A DNA stretch of 49,368 bases from JAUVDZ01 sp042568205 (GTDB lineage Bacteria; Patescibacteriota; Gracilibacteria; UBA1369; PNNO01): positions 1 to 49,368 of the forward strand of contig JBHPJE010000008.1 in the NCBI GenBank assembly GCA_042568205.1, in the 5' to 3' direction. Made by a program: the position numbers and the translations under genes. Every line of letters begins with the position of its first letter. Positions within the stretch are counted from its first letter, which is position 1. The notes below the pieces were generated by a model. It had not been told where the DNA came from. It searched no databases and saw only the letters and a list, made by a program, of their open reading frames with translations. This document shows positions 1-8,422 of this stretch, one piece after another.

Positions 1-464
1 TGTTTGGCGATGTCGCGCTCGGACTCGAGCTGGTCAGCGCGGGTATGGACACCCAGCAGCTCGGTCCGGAGACCGTCGATTTCCCGGCGGAGCTGCTGGT
101 TCGAAGCTTGCTCGAGATTGAGATTTTCGGCTTGTCTGTCGACCTGGAGGTTGAGGTCTCGGATCATCGCGTTGGCCGCCTCGACATCGCGCGCGGCCGC
201 GTTGACCAGGATCACGTCGCGGTCGTACTGTACGTCGGCTCGACTGCGGAGGATCACGACGATCACTGCCAATACGAGCATCAGCGCAACGCCACTCAGA
301 GCGCCGTAACCGAGGGGGTAGCCCATCGAACTCCAGTCCAGCACTCGGCCGTCGATGTCGACGTACATGTCTTGCGCCCAGAAGAGCCCAATGGTGCTCA
401 AGACGCAAACAAGGCCTATGATGGCCCCGCCTACTAGAATCTGCAGCAGTTCTTTCAACTTCAT
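1..464 (-). CDS. Partial two-helix membrane protein with coiled coil (GC-rich, runs off left edge)
   Basis: Reading the minus strand from the ATG at 462-464 gives an open frame of about 154 codons that leaves the window at base 1, so the C-terminus is missing. The product starts MKLKELLQILVGG, has a hydrophobic helix at about residues 8-30, a short polar loop and a second helix at about 55-78. It then becomes a long charged heptad-like region rich in Ala, Glu, Arg, Asn and Leu (coiled coil). Codons are GC-rich in the third position (CTG, GTC, GCC, CGC), unlike every other gene here. A Shine-Dalgarno-like AAGGGAG lies about 9 bases before the ATG, also unlike the rest of the window. No family recognised. 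Either transferred DNA or an assembly chimera. Confidence 0.7.
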   Translation of the reverse strand, partial: MKLKELLQILVGGAIIGLVCVLSTIGLFWAQDMYVDIDGRVLDWSSMGYPLGYGALSGVALMLVLAVIVVILRSRADVQYDRDVILVNAAARDVEAANAMIRDLNLQVDRQAENLNLEQASNQQLRREIDGLRTELLGVHTRADQLESERDIAK

Positions 465-621
465 CTCTCTGTCTCCCTTCCTGTTGTCAATGGTCCCTAA
501 GGACCTGCGGTTGTTGTCAGCGATGTGCTGTTATCGTTGAATTCGAAGGCTTCTTGAGCCATCGCAAAAAACAAGGAGATTATTATATCAAAAATACCAT
601 CCTTGTCAAGCTAGGGATGGG
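465..621. other. Composition junction between GC-rich and AT-rich DNA
   Basis: Base composition changes at about 555-575. To the right the DNA is AT-rich like the rest of the window. To the left it is GC-rich. On the minus strand, a consensus promoter (582-609) is followed by an ATG at 560-562 that opens a frame of only 21 residues (497-562, beginning MAQEAFEF) and closes at a TAG within the GC-rich part. This looks like the beginning of a native gene joined to unrelated sequence, but a genuine short peptide or leader cannot be excluded. Confidence 0.5.
582..609 (-). promoter_or_regulatory. Consensus sigma70 promoter reading toward the left edge
   Basis: On the minus strand TTGACA (604-609) is followed by a 16-base spacer and TATAAT (582-587). 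Both hexamers are perfect consensus. It lies just after the stop of the 622-1479 gene and would start transcription near 575, into the GC-rich segment. Confidence 0.65.
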
Positions 622-1479
622 TTATTCTGCAATTTTAAAAAAACTAATTTTATTAATTACTCGATTAATTAGCTGTGCAAAAAATCCAATTAATATTGAA
701 AAGATCACTGCAATCCAATATCCTCTAAAGCCTATCGGATTAATATTCTGCATAATAATAATATCGTAAGTTAAACCTGTGGCCATATGCGCAATACCAA
801 CAATGATTCCTCCCATAATTCCACCTAATAAAATGCTCAAAATTAAACTTTTCGTTTTGATCAAGCGTAAAAACGGCACTACAATTAAACCAAGAATAGC
901 ACTAAAAATTACGGCCACCCAATATGCTGGAAAAAATAATGGAGGTTTTAAACTAAAGGCAATATCGAGTCTTTCGTATGTCCCCATTGGCAGAATCGTA
1001 AGGTAAATTATTAAAATTCCAGCCAATCCACACATAAAAGAGCCAATCAAGCTCGCCATGGTTTCTCTTAATGCTGTTGTTGGAGTAAAACTAATTTTCT
1101 TTTTTTCTATTATTTTCGGGGCATCATCTTTAGCTATCGTTTCTAACTTTTGCGTAAGAGTATCAATAACTTCACTGACATTGTTTTGATCTATCGTTTC
1201 ATCTTCTTTTAGTTTATCTCTTGCTGCTTCTTGTTCAAGAATTTTTGCTTCAGAAACCGCATCATCAACAACTTCTTTTAATTCATTTACTTCTTCATCA
1301 ACTTTTTCAAGGTCTTTTTGTTCTTCTTCTAAGGCTTTAATTATTTCTTTCAATTGCTCAGGATCTCCTTCTAGCATTTCTTTAACAAGATCTACCCTCT
1401 CATCTTCAGGCAGTTCATTCATACTTTCAGAAGTTTCTATTAATTCCTGGAGTCTATTTTTAAGATCCTCCTGATTCAT
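622..1479 (-). CDS. Coiled-coil protein with four C-terminal membrane helices
   Basis: A 285-residue protein of unknown function. Residues 1-120 are strongly charged (Glu/Lys/Asp-rich) with heptad-like leucines, predicted as a soluble coiled coil. Residues about 137-275 hold four hydrophobic helices. Helix 2 and helix 4 carry near-identical cores (YWVAVIFSAILG and YWIAVIFSILIG), so the membrane part looks like a duplicated two-helix unit. There is no signal peptide, so the coiled coil is probably cytoplasmic. The start is the only ATG near the N-terminus; the leader is AT-rich and lacks a Shine-Dalgarno. It lies 23 bases after the 1503-1925 gene and may be cotranscribed with it. Stop TAA. No family recognised. 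Confidence 0.75.
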   Translation of the reverse strand: MNQEDLKNRLQELIETSESMNELPEDERVDLVKEMLEGDPEQLKEIIKALEEEQKDLEKVDEEVNELKEVVDDAVSEAKILEQEAARDKLKEDETIDQNNVSEVIDTLTQKLETIAKDDAPKIIEKKKISFTPTTALRETMASLIGSFMCGLAGILIIYLTILPMGTYERLDIAFSLKPPLFFPAYWVAVIFSAILGLIVVPFLRLIKTKSLILSILLGGIMGGIIVGIAHMATGLTYDIIIMQNINPIGFRGYWIAVIFSILIGFFAQLINRVINKISFFKIAE

Positions 1480-1502
1480 ATTTCTGTTTTTAAATTAACA
1501 AA

Positions 1503-1925
1503 TTATGCACTTTCTCTTCCAAGGGCTTGTTTAATTCTAGCCTGCGCTTTACCTTTTGCACCCTTACTACCAGCTGATACTTCATTTAATGATTGTTTTG
1601 CAGCTGTAAGCTTTCTTTGAGCACTATATAAAGCTGGTTTTGAATACTTTGCAACGTCAGCTTCTGATAGTTTGCCGGTTATTTTTTTTCTTAATCTAGC
1701 TTGTTCTTTTGGGTTTGATGTAGAGGCTCTATTCAATTGAAGCCTAAGCTCTTTTCTTGCAGCTCTACGAGCTTCAGGGCTTTTAGGATCTTTCAATTTT
1801 TTTACAGTTTCTTCTAGTTTTGAAATTTTTGTTTTTAAATCTTTAACCTTTTCTGCAGTAGATTTAGGTTTAGATTTAGCTTTTTCAGCTTGTTCCCAAG
1901 GAGGAACTGGAGCTCCTTTTGCCAT
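1503..1925 (-). CDS. Basic Lys/Ala-rich coiled-coil protein, hypothetical
   Basis: A 140-residue, strongly basic protein (MAKGAPVPPWEQAEK...) rich in Lys, Ala and Arg, with predicted helices and a coiled-coil stretch at about residues 22-50. It has no signal peptide and no membrane segment. The composition suggests nucleic-acid or ribosome binding, but no domain is recognised and this is inference only. A good sigma70 promoter lies 36 bases upstream (1961-1989). It probably heads a two-gene unit with the membrane protein at 622-1479. Confidence 0.75.
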   Translation of the reverse strand: MAKGAPVPPWEQAEKAKSKPKSTAEKVKDLKTKISKLEETVKKLKDPKSPEARRAARKELRLQLNRASTSNPKEQARLRKKITGKLSEADVAKYSKPALYSAQRKLTAAKQSLNEVSAGSKGAKGKAQARIKQALGRESA

Positions 1926-1960
1926 TTTTGTTTTTGTTAAGAGTATAATTATACGTTATT

Positions 1961-1989
1961 ATTATACCAGATTTTAGCAAGATTGTAAA
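1961..1989 (-). promoter_or_regulatory. Sigma70 promoter for the 1503-1925 gene
   Basis: Minus-strand TTTACA (1984-1989), 17-base spacer, TATAAT (1961-1966). It is placed 36 bases before the ATG at 1925. Confidence 0.7.
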
Positions 1990-2089
1990 CCAAATGAAGC
2001 TGCTTTAGTACTAATTTCAGACTGAGCACACTCCGTTTTGTTTTCTCAACCTGTTCAGTCAGTCGCAAGCTCCCTCTTCACAGCTTGAT

Positions 2090-2120
2090 AAAACAAAAGC
2101 CCCGAGGTTTCCCCCGGGGC
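2090..2120 (-). terminator. Intrinsic terminator of tuf
   Basis: On the minus strand a GC-rich hairpin, GCCCCG (2115-2120) pairing with CGGGGC (2099-2104) plus inner G-C pairs closing a GAAA loop, is followed by TTTTGTTTT. It lies 22 bases after the tuf stop. Confidence 0.88.
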
Positions 2121-2142
2121 GACTAGGACTTATATTAAGCTC

Positions 2143-3336
2143 TTAATCAGTAATCTTCGCTACAACTCCAGCTCCAACTGTTCTACCACCTTCACGAATC
2201 GCAAATCTTTGACCTTCGTCCATCGCAATAGGTGTTCCAAGTTCAACTTTCATCTTTACGTTATCACCAGGCATTACCATTTCAACATCTGGTGGAAGTT
2301 CGATTGAACCAGTTACATCAGTTGTTCTGATATAGAATTGAGGTTTGTATCCTTTAAAGAATGGAGTATGTCGTCCACCTTCTTCTTTAGTTAGGATATA
2401 AACTTCAGCATCGAATTTAGTGTGTGGTTTGATTGTTCCTGGTTTAGCAAGAACTTGTCCTCTTTCGATTTCTTCTCTTTCAATACCTCTTAAAAGGATA
2501 CCAACGTTATCACCAGCTCTTCCTTCATCAAGAAGTTTTTTAAACATTTCAACACCAGTCACAACTACTTTTCGAGTATCTTTAATACCAACGATTTCAA
2601 TTTCGTCGTTAACATTAACGATACCAGTATCAATACGTCCAGTAGCTACTGTACCTCTACCTTTAATAGAGAATACATCTTCAACTGGCATTAGGAAGTC
2701 TTTATCAACTTCACGTTTTGGTTCTGGAATATATTCATCAAGAGTTTTAAGTAACTCTAAGATTGGTTCTGCATCAGGTCCTGTTGGATCTTCAAGTGCT
2801 TTTAGAGCAGATCCTTTAATAATTGGAGTTTCATCTCCAGGGAATTCATATTTAGAAAGTAGTTCTCTAACTTCCATTTCTGCAAGTTCAGCAACTTCAG
2901 GATCAGCTTGATCCATTTTGTTTAAGAAAACAACAACATAAGGAACGTTTACCTGACGAGCTAATAGGATATGCTCACGAGTTTGTGGCATAGGTCCATC
3001 AGCAGCAGATACTACTAAGATTGCACCGTCCATTTGCGCAGCACCAGTGATCATGTTTTTTACATAATCGGCATGCCCTGGGCAGTCAACGTGTGCGTAG
3101 TGTCGCTTTTCTGTTTCGTACTCTTGGTGAGAGGTTGCAATAGTGATACCTCTTTCTCGCTCTTCTGGAGCGTTGTCGATCATGTCAAAAGCCACTGCAG
3201 CGTTTTTACCACCCATTTTCGCAGCAGCAACAGCTGTAATAGCGGCAGTAAGAGTTGTTTTACCATGATCTACGTGACCAATGGTACCCACATTAACGTG
3301 CGGCTTTGAACGATCAAATTTTTCTTGATCAGCCAT
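2143..3336 (-). CDS. tuf: Elongation factor Tu
   Basis: EF-Tu, the GTPase that delivers aminoacyl-tRNA to the ribosomal A site. The 397-residue protein has the usual length and starts MADQEKFDRSKPHVNVG. G1 GHVDHGKT (residues 19-26), DCPGHADY (about 81) and NKMD (about 136) are all present, followed by the two beta-barrel domains and the usual C-terminus (GAGVVAKITD). It has its own promoter (3396-3424), a hairpin at the predicted transcript start and a strong terminator, so it can be transcribed separately from fusA 320 bases upstream. A single copy is seen in this window. Confidence 0.98.
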   Translation of the reverse strand: MADQEKFDRSKPHVNVGTIGHVDHGKTTLTAAITAVAAAKMGGKNAAVAFDMIDNAPEERERGITIATSHQEYETEKRHYAHVDCPGHADYVKNMITGAAQMDGAILVVSAADGPMPQTREHILLARQVNVPYVVVFLNKMDQADPEVAELAEMEVRELLSKYEFPGDETPIIKGSALKALEDPTGPDAEPILELLKTLDEYIPEPKREVDKDFLMPVEDVFSIKGRGTVATGRIDTGIVNVNDEIEIVGIKDTRKVVVTGVEMFKKLLDEGRAGDNVGILLRGIEREEIERGQVLAKPGTIKPHTKFDAEVYILTKEEGGRHTPFFKGYKPQFYIRTTDVTGSIELPPDVEMVMPGDNVKMKVELGTPIAMDEGQRFAIREGGRTVGAGVVAKITD

Positions 3337-3366
3337 ATTTTTGGGTTATTAAGGATATATATAATG

Positions 3367-3387
3367 GTTCAGACTTAAATTCTGAAC
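3367..3387 (-). promoter_or_regulatory. 5' leader hairpin of tuf
   Basis: Perfect 7-bp inverted repeat (GTTCAGA / TCTGAAC) with a 7-base loop. It begins a few bases after the predicted transcription start (about 3389), so the tuf transcript would start almost directly with a hairpin. Confidence 0.55.
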
Positions 3388-3395
3388 GCTCAGAG

Positions 3396-3424
3396 ATTTT
3401 AGCTAATAAGTTTGCAGATTGCAA
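3396..3424 (-). promoter_or_regulatory. Sigma70 promoter for tuf
   Basis: Minus-strand TTGCAA (3419-3424), 17-base spacer, TAAAAT (3396-3401). It overlaps the junction with the end of the 68-residue ORF upstream (stop at 3431). Confidence 0.65.
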
Positions 3425-3430
3425 GGTTTT

Positions 3431-3637
3431 TTATTCTTCATCAGGATCTTTTGCTCCTGGTAAATCTTCAGGGTATCTTGGTTTAGCTCCTGAAGCAACA
3501 ATTCCTTGTATTAATCTGCCGATATCTTTTATTGGGACTCTAACTTGTTTTGGGAATGGATCGTCACCATCAATTCTATGACCTATTAAGTATCCTTCTT
3601 CATCTTGTATTTCTGGTCCAAGTGCCTTTCCACTCAT
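3431..3637 (-). CDS. Small acidic hypothetical protein between fusA and tuf
   Basis: A 68-residue ORF (MSGKALGPEIQDEEG...) ending in an acidic tail. It starts 19 bases after the fusA stop, on the same strand, so it is very probably cotranscribed with fusA. No domain is recognised. The position inside a translation-factor unit is the only functional hint. The reading frame has codon use like its neighbours and there is no competing ORF. Confidence 0.6.
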   Translation of the reverse strand: MSGKALGPEIQDEEGYLIGHRIDGDDPFPKQVRVPIKDIGRLIQGIVASGAKPRYPEDLPGAKDPDEE

Positions 3638-3656
3638 AATACTTTTAAATTACAGA

Positions 3657-5729
3657 TTACTTTCCTGTTCTTTCAGCAACAACTTTTTCTTCAACGTTCT
3701 TTGGTACTTTAGCATAGTGACCAAATTCCATTGTTGAAGTTGCACGCCCTTGCGTCATAGAACGTAAATCTGTTGTGTAACCGAACATTGAACTTAGAGG
3801 TACTTCAGCTTTAATGAATTTAACAGGTCCTCTGTCTCCAGATTCGCTGATTTGTCCACGTCTTGAGCTTAAGTTCCCCATTACATCACCGAAGTAATCT
3901 TCAGGAGTTACAACTTCTACATTCATGATTGGCTCTAATAATACTGGATTAGCTTTTTTAGCTGCATTTTGGAATGCAATAGATCCAGCAATCTTAAACG
4001 CCATTTCATTCGAATCTACATCATGGTAAGAACCATCATAAAGTTCAACTTTAAGATCAACCATTGGATATCCAGCAATAACACCTTTTGTCATTGCTTC
4101 CTGAATACCTTTGTTAACTGGTTGGATGTATTCTTTTGGAATCTTACCTCCAACAATCGAATCTTTAAATTCATAACCTGCACCTGGTTCTTGTGGACCA
4201 ACTTTAATAAGAACGTGTCCATATTGTCCACGACCACCAGATTGTTTCGCGTATTTTTCTTCCATATTAACTTCTTCTTGAATTGTTTCTCTGTAAGCAA
4301 CCTGAGGTTTACCTACATTTGCTTCAACACTGAATTCTCTTTTAAGACGATCAACTAATACTTCTAAGTGAAGCTCTCCCATTCCTGAGATAATAGTTTG
4401 ACCAGTTTCATCGTCAGTATAAGTTTGGAAAGTTGGATCTTCTTCTGCAAGTTTTTGAAGAGAAAGACCAAGTTTTTCTTGATCTGATTTAGTTTTAGGT
4501 TCGATTGCAATTGAGATAACTGGTTCTGGGAAGTCAATTGACTCAAGAACGATTGGATGTCCATCTTCACATAAGGTATTACCAGTCATTGTATTTTTTA
4601 GACCAACAGTTGCAGCAATATCTCCCGCGTGTACTTCTTTAATTTCTTCACGTGAATTTGCATGCATCTGTAAGATACGTCCGATTCTTTCTTTTTGACC
4701 TGTAGTTGCATTGTAAACATAAGATCCAGCAGTAAGAGTTCCAGAGTAAACTCTGAAGAAGCATAATTTACCTACGAATGGATCAGTTGCGATCTTAAAT
4801 GCAAGTGCAGCAAATGGTTTGCTGTCATCTGCAGGTCGTTCTTCTTCAGCTTCAGTGTCAGGATTTGTACCTTTGATTGGAGGAATATCTAACGGTGAAG
4901 GAAGATATGATTGAACTGCATCAAGCATTAACTGTACACCAATGTTTTGAAGTGCAGTTCCACATAAAACAGGATAGATTTGGTTTGCAATTGTTCCTTT
5001 TCGGATTGCTACCTTGATTTCGTCGACTGTATAGTCTTGTCCTTCTAAGTATTTTTCCATTAGGTTGTCGTCACATTCAGAAACTTTTTCAAGCATTTTA
5101 TCTCGATATTCAGCTACTTTTTCTTTCATATCTTCTGGGACTTCCATTTCAACAACATTTACACCAAAATCACCTTCGAATTTATAAGCTTTTTGTTCTA
5201 GTAAATCAATAACTCCGCTAAAAGTTCCTTCAGCACCGATTGGAAGTTGGATAGCTACTGCTTTACCACTTAATCTGTCGTGAATTGAATTGATAGACAT
5301 ATAAAAGTCAGCTCCCATTTTATCCATCTTATTAATAAAAGCCATTCTTGGTACTTCATATTTATCTGCTTGTCTCCACACTGTTTCAGATTGAGGTTCT
5401 ACACCTTGTGATCCGTCAAATACAACAACACCACCATCTAATACTCTTAATGAACGTTCAACTTCAGCTGTGAAATCAACGTGGCCTGGAGTATCAATAA
5501 TATTAATTCGGATATCTTTCCAGTGACAAGTTGTAGCCGCAGAAGTAATTGTAATTCCACGTTCTTTTTCTTGTTCCATCCAGTCCATATCAGCTGCACC
5601 ATCATGCGTTTCACCGATTTTATGTTTTTTACCTGTATAAAAAAGTATACGTTCGGTAAAAGTAGTTTTTCCCGCATCAATATGGGCAATAATACCAATA
5701 TTCCGGAGGTTCTTGAGGTCTTCAGACAT
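3657..5729 (-). CDS. fusA: Elongation factor G
   Basis: EF-G, the ribosomal translocase GTPase. The 690-residue protein starts MSEDLKNLRNIGIIAHIDAGKTT. G1 AHIDAGKTT, G3 DTPGHVDFT and G4 NKMDKMG are present, and domains II-V follow in normal order with the conserved SGGRGQYGHV and MFGYTTDLRS segments. The length is normal. It has its own promoter and a hairpin at the transcript start. rpsL and rpsG, its usual partners in the str operon, lie more than 11 kb away behind a surface-gene block. Confidence 0.98.
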   Translation of the reverse strand: MSEDLKNLRNIGIIAHIDAGKTTFTERILFYTGKKHKIGETHDGAADMDWMEQEKERGITITSAATTCHWKDIRINIIDTPGHVDFTAEVERSLRVLDGGVVVFDGSQGVEPQSETVWRQADKYEVPRMAFINKMDKMGADFYMSINSIHDRLSGKAVAIQLPIGAEGTFSGVIDLLEQKAYKFEGDFGVNVVEMEVPEDMKEKVAEYRDKMLEKVSECDDNLMEKYLEGQDYTVDEIKVAIRKGTIANQIYPVLCGTALQNIGVQLMLDAVQSYLPSPLDIPPIKGTNPDTEAEEERPADDSKPFAALAFKIATDPFVGKLCFFRVYSGTLTAGSYVYNATTGQKERIGRILQMHANSREEIKEVHAGDIAATVGLKNTMTGNTLCEDGHPIVLESIDFPEPVISIAIEPKTKSDQEKLGLSLQKLAEEDPTFQTYTDDETGQTIISGMGELHLEVLVDRLKREFSVEANVGKPQVAYRETIQEEVNMEEKYAKQSGGRGQYGHVLIKVGPQEPGAGYEFKDSIVGGKIPKEYIQPVNKGIQEAMTKGVIAGYPMVDLKVELYDGSYHDVDSNEMAFKIAGSIAFQNAAKKANPVLLEPIMNVEVVTPEDYFGDVMGNLSSRRGQISESGDRGPVKFIKAEVPLSSMFGYTTDLRSMTQGRATSTMEFGHYAKVPKNVEEKVVAERTGK

Positions 5730-5749
5730 GATTTTTATAGTTAATAATA

Positions 5750-5764
5750 GGCGCTATCAGCGCC
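5750..5764 (-). promoter_or_regulatory. 5'-terminal hairpin of the fusA transcript
   Basis: Perfect inverted repeat GGCGCT-atc-AGCGCC. Transcription from the promoter at 5771-5798 should start at about 5764, so this stem would sit at the very 5' end of the fusA mRNA. Confidence 0.55.
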
Positions 5765-5770
5765 AGAGGT

Positions 5771-5798
5771 ATTATAGGGAGTTAGCGGTAAAAGTCAA
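5771..5798 (-). promoter_or_regulatory. Sigma70 promoter for fusA
   Basis: Minus-strand TTGACT (5793-5798), 16-base spacer, TATAAT (5771-5776), 42 bases before the fusA ATG. Confidence 0.75.
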
Positions 5799-5911
5799 AT
5801 AAAAGATTTAGATATATCTGCCAATTTGACTAAACCGTCAACCTACTTTCGTAATCGCTCCTATCGCGGTATACTTATAGATAGCGATTTCATACTTTAA
5901 CCAATTTAAAC

Positions 5912-8422
5912 ATGAAACCAAAGAAGCTCGGGGCATTATTGGCTCTTGTAGCACTTGCCTTTTCAATGAATGTGGCATACGCACAGTTCGATGATGGTCC
6001 GTTTCCTGATGTACCATTTAACTATGAGTATTCAGATGCAGTTGGGTATCTGGCTGATGAAGGTGCGGTTCAGGGATATGGCGATGGAACTTATCGTCCT
6101 GCCGATACTATTAATCGTGCAGAATTTACTAAAATTGTACTTGAATCAGCAGGTGCTACTCCTGAAGGAGGAAACTGTTTTCCGGATGTAACTGATCAAT
6201 GGTTTGCAACTTATGTTTGTAAGGCAAAAGATCTTGGATTAGTTCAAGGATATCCAGATGGAAATTTTAAACCAGAAAGACCAATCAATTTTGTTGAATC
6301 TGGGAAGATAGTTACTGAAGGCTTAACTCTGCCAAGAAATGATTCTTATGAAAATGAATGGTTTCATAAATATGTTAAAGCAGTTGAAGAAAAGCAGGCA
6401 ATCCCTCCAACTGTTGGAACATTTGATCAATATTTGAATCGAGGTGAAATGGCTGAAGTAATTTACAGAGTTCAAACAGGTGATACTGATGACAGCGGAA
6501 CATATGACGGGCTAAAAGCAGAAACTGAAAAATATAATTTTACAAATTTTGAAAGTTGTTCAGCGTTACAGGAATCTTTTGAAGACTTAGGTAATAATTA
6601 TTATGGATATTGGGCTGAAGATGATGGAATGTTTTTAGAAGCTGTTGATAACGCTGTAACTACTTCTGCACCAAGTACAGCAAAGTCTTCTGAAGTAATG
6701 ACTGGCGGTGGAGAACCTGAAGGTGCTGTTGATTTCTCTTCAACAAATGTACAGGTTGAAGGTGTTGATGAGGCGGACATTGTAAAGACTGACGGAGAAT
6801 ATATTTATATCGTAAAAGACAACAAAATTCGTGTTGTAAAGTCATATCATCCAAATGATATGGAAGAACTGGATGCTGTTGAATTTGATGATGAAAACTT
6901 TTGGCCAAATCAAATGTATGTTGATGGAGATCGGCTTACTGTAATCGGAAATTCATATTATTCTTATCCATATTATGATCGAGGAGGTCCGGAACTAATG
7001 ATCGCTCCTCATCCTTATTATGGAGGGAATCAAACAGTTGTTTATATTTTTGATATCTCAGATAAAACAGATGTCGAAGTGTTCAGAAAAATGACTTTTG
7101 AAGGGGATTATAATCAATCTCGAAAAGTTGGAGATATGGTTTATATGGTTATGAACAGATTCACTTTCTGGCCATACGAGGATATTGAAGATCCAATTGA
7201 AATTCTTCCTGCATTTAGAGATACAGATGATGAAGTAGCTCAGCCTTTGGTTGATTGTGTTGATATTAAACATGCTCCAATCATTGAATCTTCAAATTAT
7301 TTGATTGTGGTTGGGATTCCAACTGAAGAAAAAGGAGATATTATGAAAGAAGTGATTTTGGGACAAAGTGATAATATTTATGCTTCAACTGAGCATTTGT
7401 ATGTTGCTGCAAGTAACTGGAATTACGAATATGATAATCAAACAACTAGTGTTTATAAGTTTGATATGAGTCCGGACGGAATCGATTTTTTGTCTAAAGG
7501 AAGGGTTCCTGGGACTATTTTGAATCAATTCTCAATGGATGAAAATGGAGAATATTTCAGAATAGCAACTACACGTGGATTTAGTTGGGATGGCACTTCA
7601 GATAATAATGTTTATGTTTTAGACAATGACATGAATATGATTGGAAAACTTGAAGGAATCGCACCAGGTGAGACAATTTATTCAACAAGATTCGTTGGTA
7701 GCAGGTTATATATGGTGACATTTAAAAAGATTGATCCTTTCTTTGTGATTGATCTATCAAATCCTGCATTTCCTAGTATTTTAGGAAAACTTAAGATCCC
7801 AGGATTTAGTGATTATTTACATCCTTATGATGAAAACCATATTTTAGGATTTGGTAAGGAAACAGTTGATCCTGATGAACTTGAAGCAGCTGGACGAGAT
7901 ATTGATTTTGCTTGGTTCCAGGGAATGAAAGTTGGATTATTTGATGTTACTGATGTTGAAAATCCAATTGAGAAGTTTAAAGTTGTAATAGGGGATCGTG
8001 GAACAGATTCGCCATTATTGTACGACCACAAAGCACTATTGTTCGATCGGGAAAAAGATATTATTTCATTCCCGGTTCGACTTGCTGAAATTCCAGAAGA
8101 ATTGAAAGATCCAGACGTCCCTTCAAATACTTACGGAGACTATGTTTTCCAGGGAGCGTATGTTTATGGACTTGATCTTCAGAAAGGATTTGAATTAAAA
8201 GCTAGAATCAGCCACTATGATGAAACTGAAGTTGAAGATAAAGCTGGATATTACTGGTATGGAGGAAAGGATATTCAACGAATACTTTATATCGGAGATT
8301 ACTTATACACTGTTTCACTAGGAATGGTTAAGGCAAATGATATGCTTAACGATTACGATGAAGTGAACGAAGTTGAAGTTGGGCCGCCAGAAGGGGAGTA
8401 TTATGATTATATCTATGAATAG
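5912..8422 (+). CDS. Secreted SLH-domain protein with beta-propeller domain
   Basis: An 836-residue exported protein. Residues 1-24 form a signal peptide (AYA before Q25). Three SLH repeats follow: about 31-76 (VQGYGDGTYRPADTINRAEF), 89-135 (VQGYPDGNFKPERPINF) and a weaker one at 145-190. SLH repeats usually bind secondary cell-wall polymers, so the protein should sit on the cell surface. From about residue 270 the sequence VQVEGVDEADIVKTDG opens a domain matching the secreted beta-propeller family (PF09826) from memory, running to about 810. An acidic Tyr-rich tail ends the protein. A TATACT -10-like element is at 5870-5875. Function unknown; substrate or ligand binding is possible. Confidence 0.85.
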   Translation: MKPKKLGALLALVALAFSMNVAYAQFDDGPFPDVPFNYEYSDAVGYLADEGAVQGYGDGTYRPADTINRAEFTKIVLESAGATPEGGNCFPDVTDQWFATYVCKAKDLGLVQGYPDGNFKPERPINFVESGKIVTEGLTLPRNDSYENEWFHKYVKAVEEKQAIPPTVGTFDQYLNRGEMAEVIYRVQTGDTDDSGTYDGLKAETEKYNFTNFESCSALQESFEDLGNNYYGYWAEDDGMFLEAVDNAVTTSAPSTAKSSEVMTGGGEPEGAVDFSSTNVQVEGVDEADIVKTDGEYIYIVKDNKIRVVKSYHPNDMEELDAVEFDDENFWPNQMYVDGDRLTVIGNSYYSYPYYDRGGPELMIAPHPYYGGNQTVVYIFDISDKTDVEVFRKMTFEGDYNQSRKVGDMVYMVMNRFTFWPYEDIEDPIEILPAFRDTDDEVAQPLVDCVDIKHAPIIESSNYLIVVGIPTEEKGDIMKEVILGQSDNIYASTEHLYVAASNWNYEYDNQTTSVYKFDMSPDGIDFLSKGRVPGTILNQFSMDENGEYFRIATTRGFSWDGTSDNNVYVLDNDMNMIGKLEGIAPGETIYSTRFVGSRLYMVTFKKIDPFFVIDLSNPAFPSILGKLKIPGFSDYLHPYDENHILGFGKETVDPDELEAAGRDIDFAWFQGMKVGLFDVTDVENPIEKFKVVIGDRGTDSPLLYDHKALLFDREKDIISFPVRLAEIPEELKDPDVPSNTYGDYVFQGAYVYGLDLQKGFELKARISHYDETEVEDKAGYYWYGGKDIQRILYIGDYLYTVSLGMVKANDMLNDYDEVNEVEVGPPEGEYYDYIYE

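Noticed and set aside
34..437. Two other long frames in the GC-rich segment (34-408 minus and 45-437 plus)
   Set aside because: They are frame shadows of the 1-464 membrane/coiled-coil frame; their Arg/Pro- and His/Asp-rich compositions look like off-frame GC-rich translation.
1990..2090. Possible small RNA between tuf and the 1503-1925 gene
   Set aside because: No recognisable fold, promoter or terminator of its own could be assigned beyond the tuf terminator.
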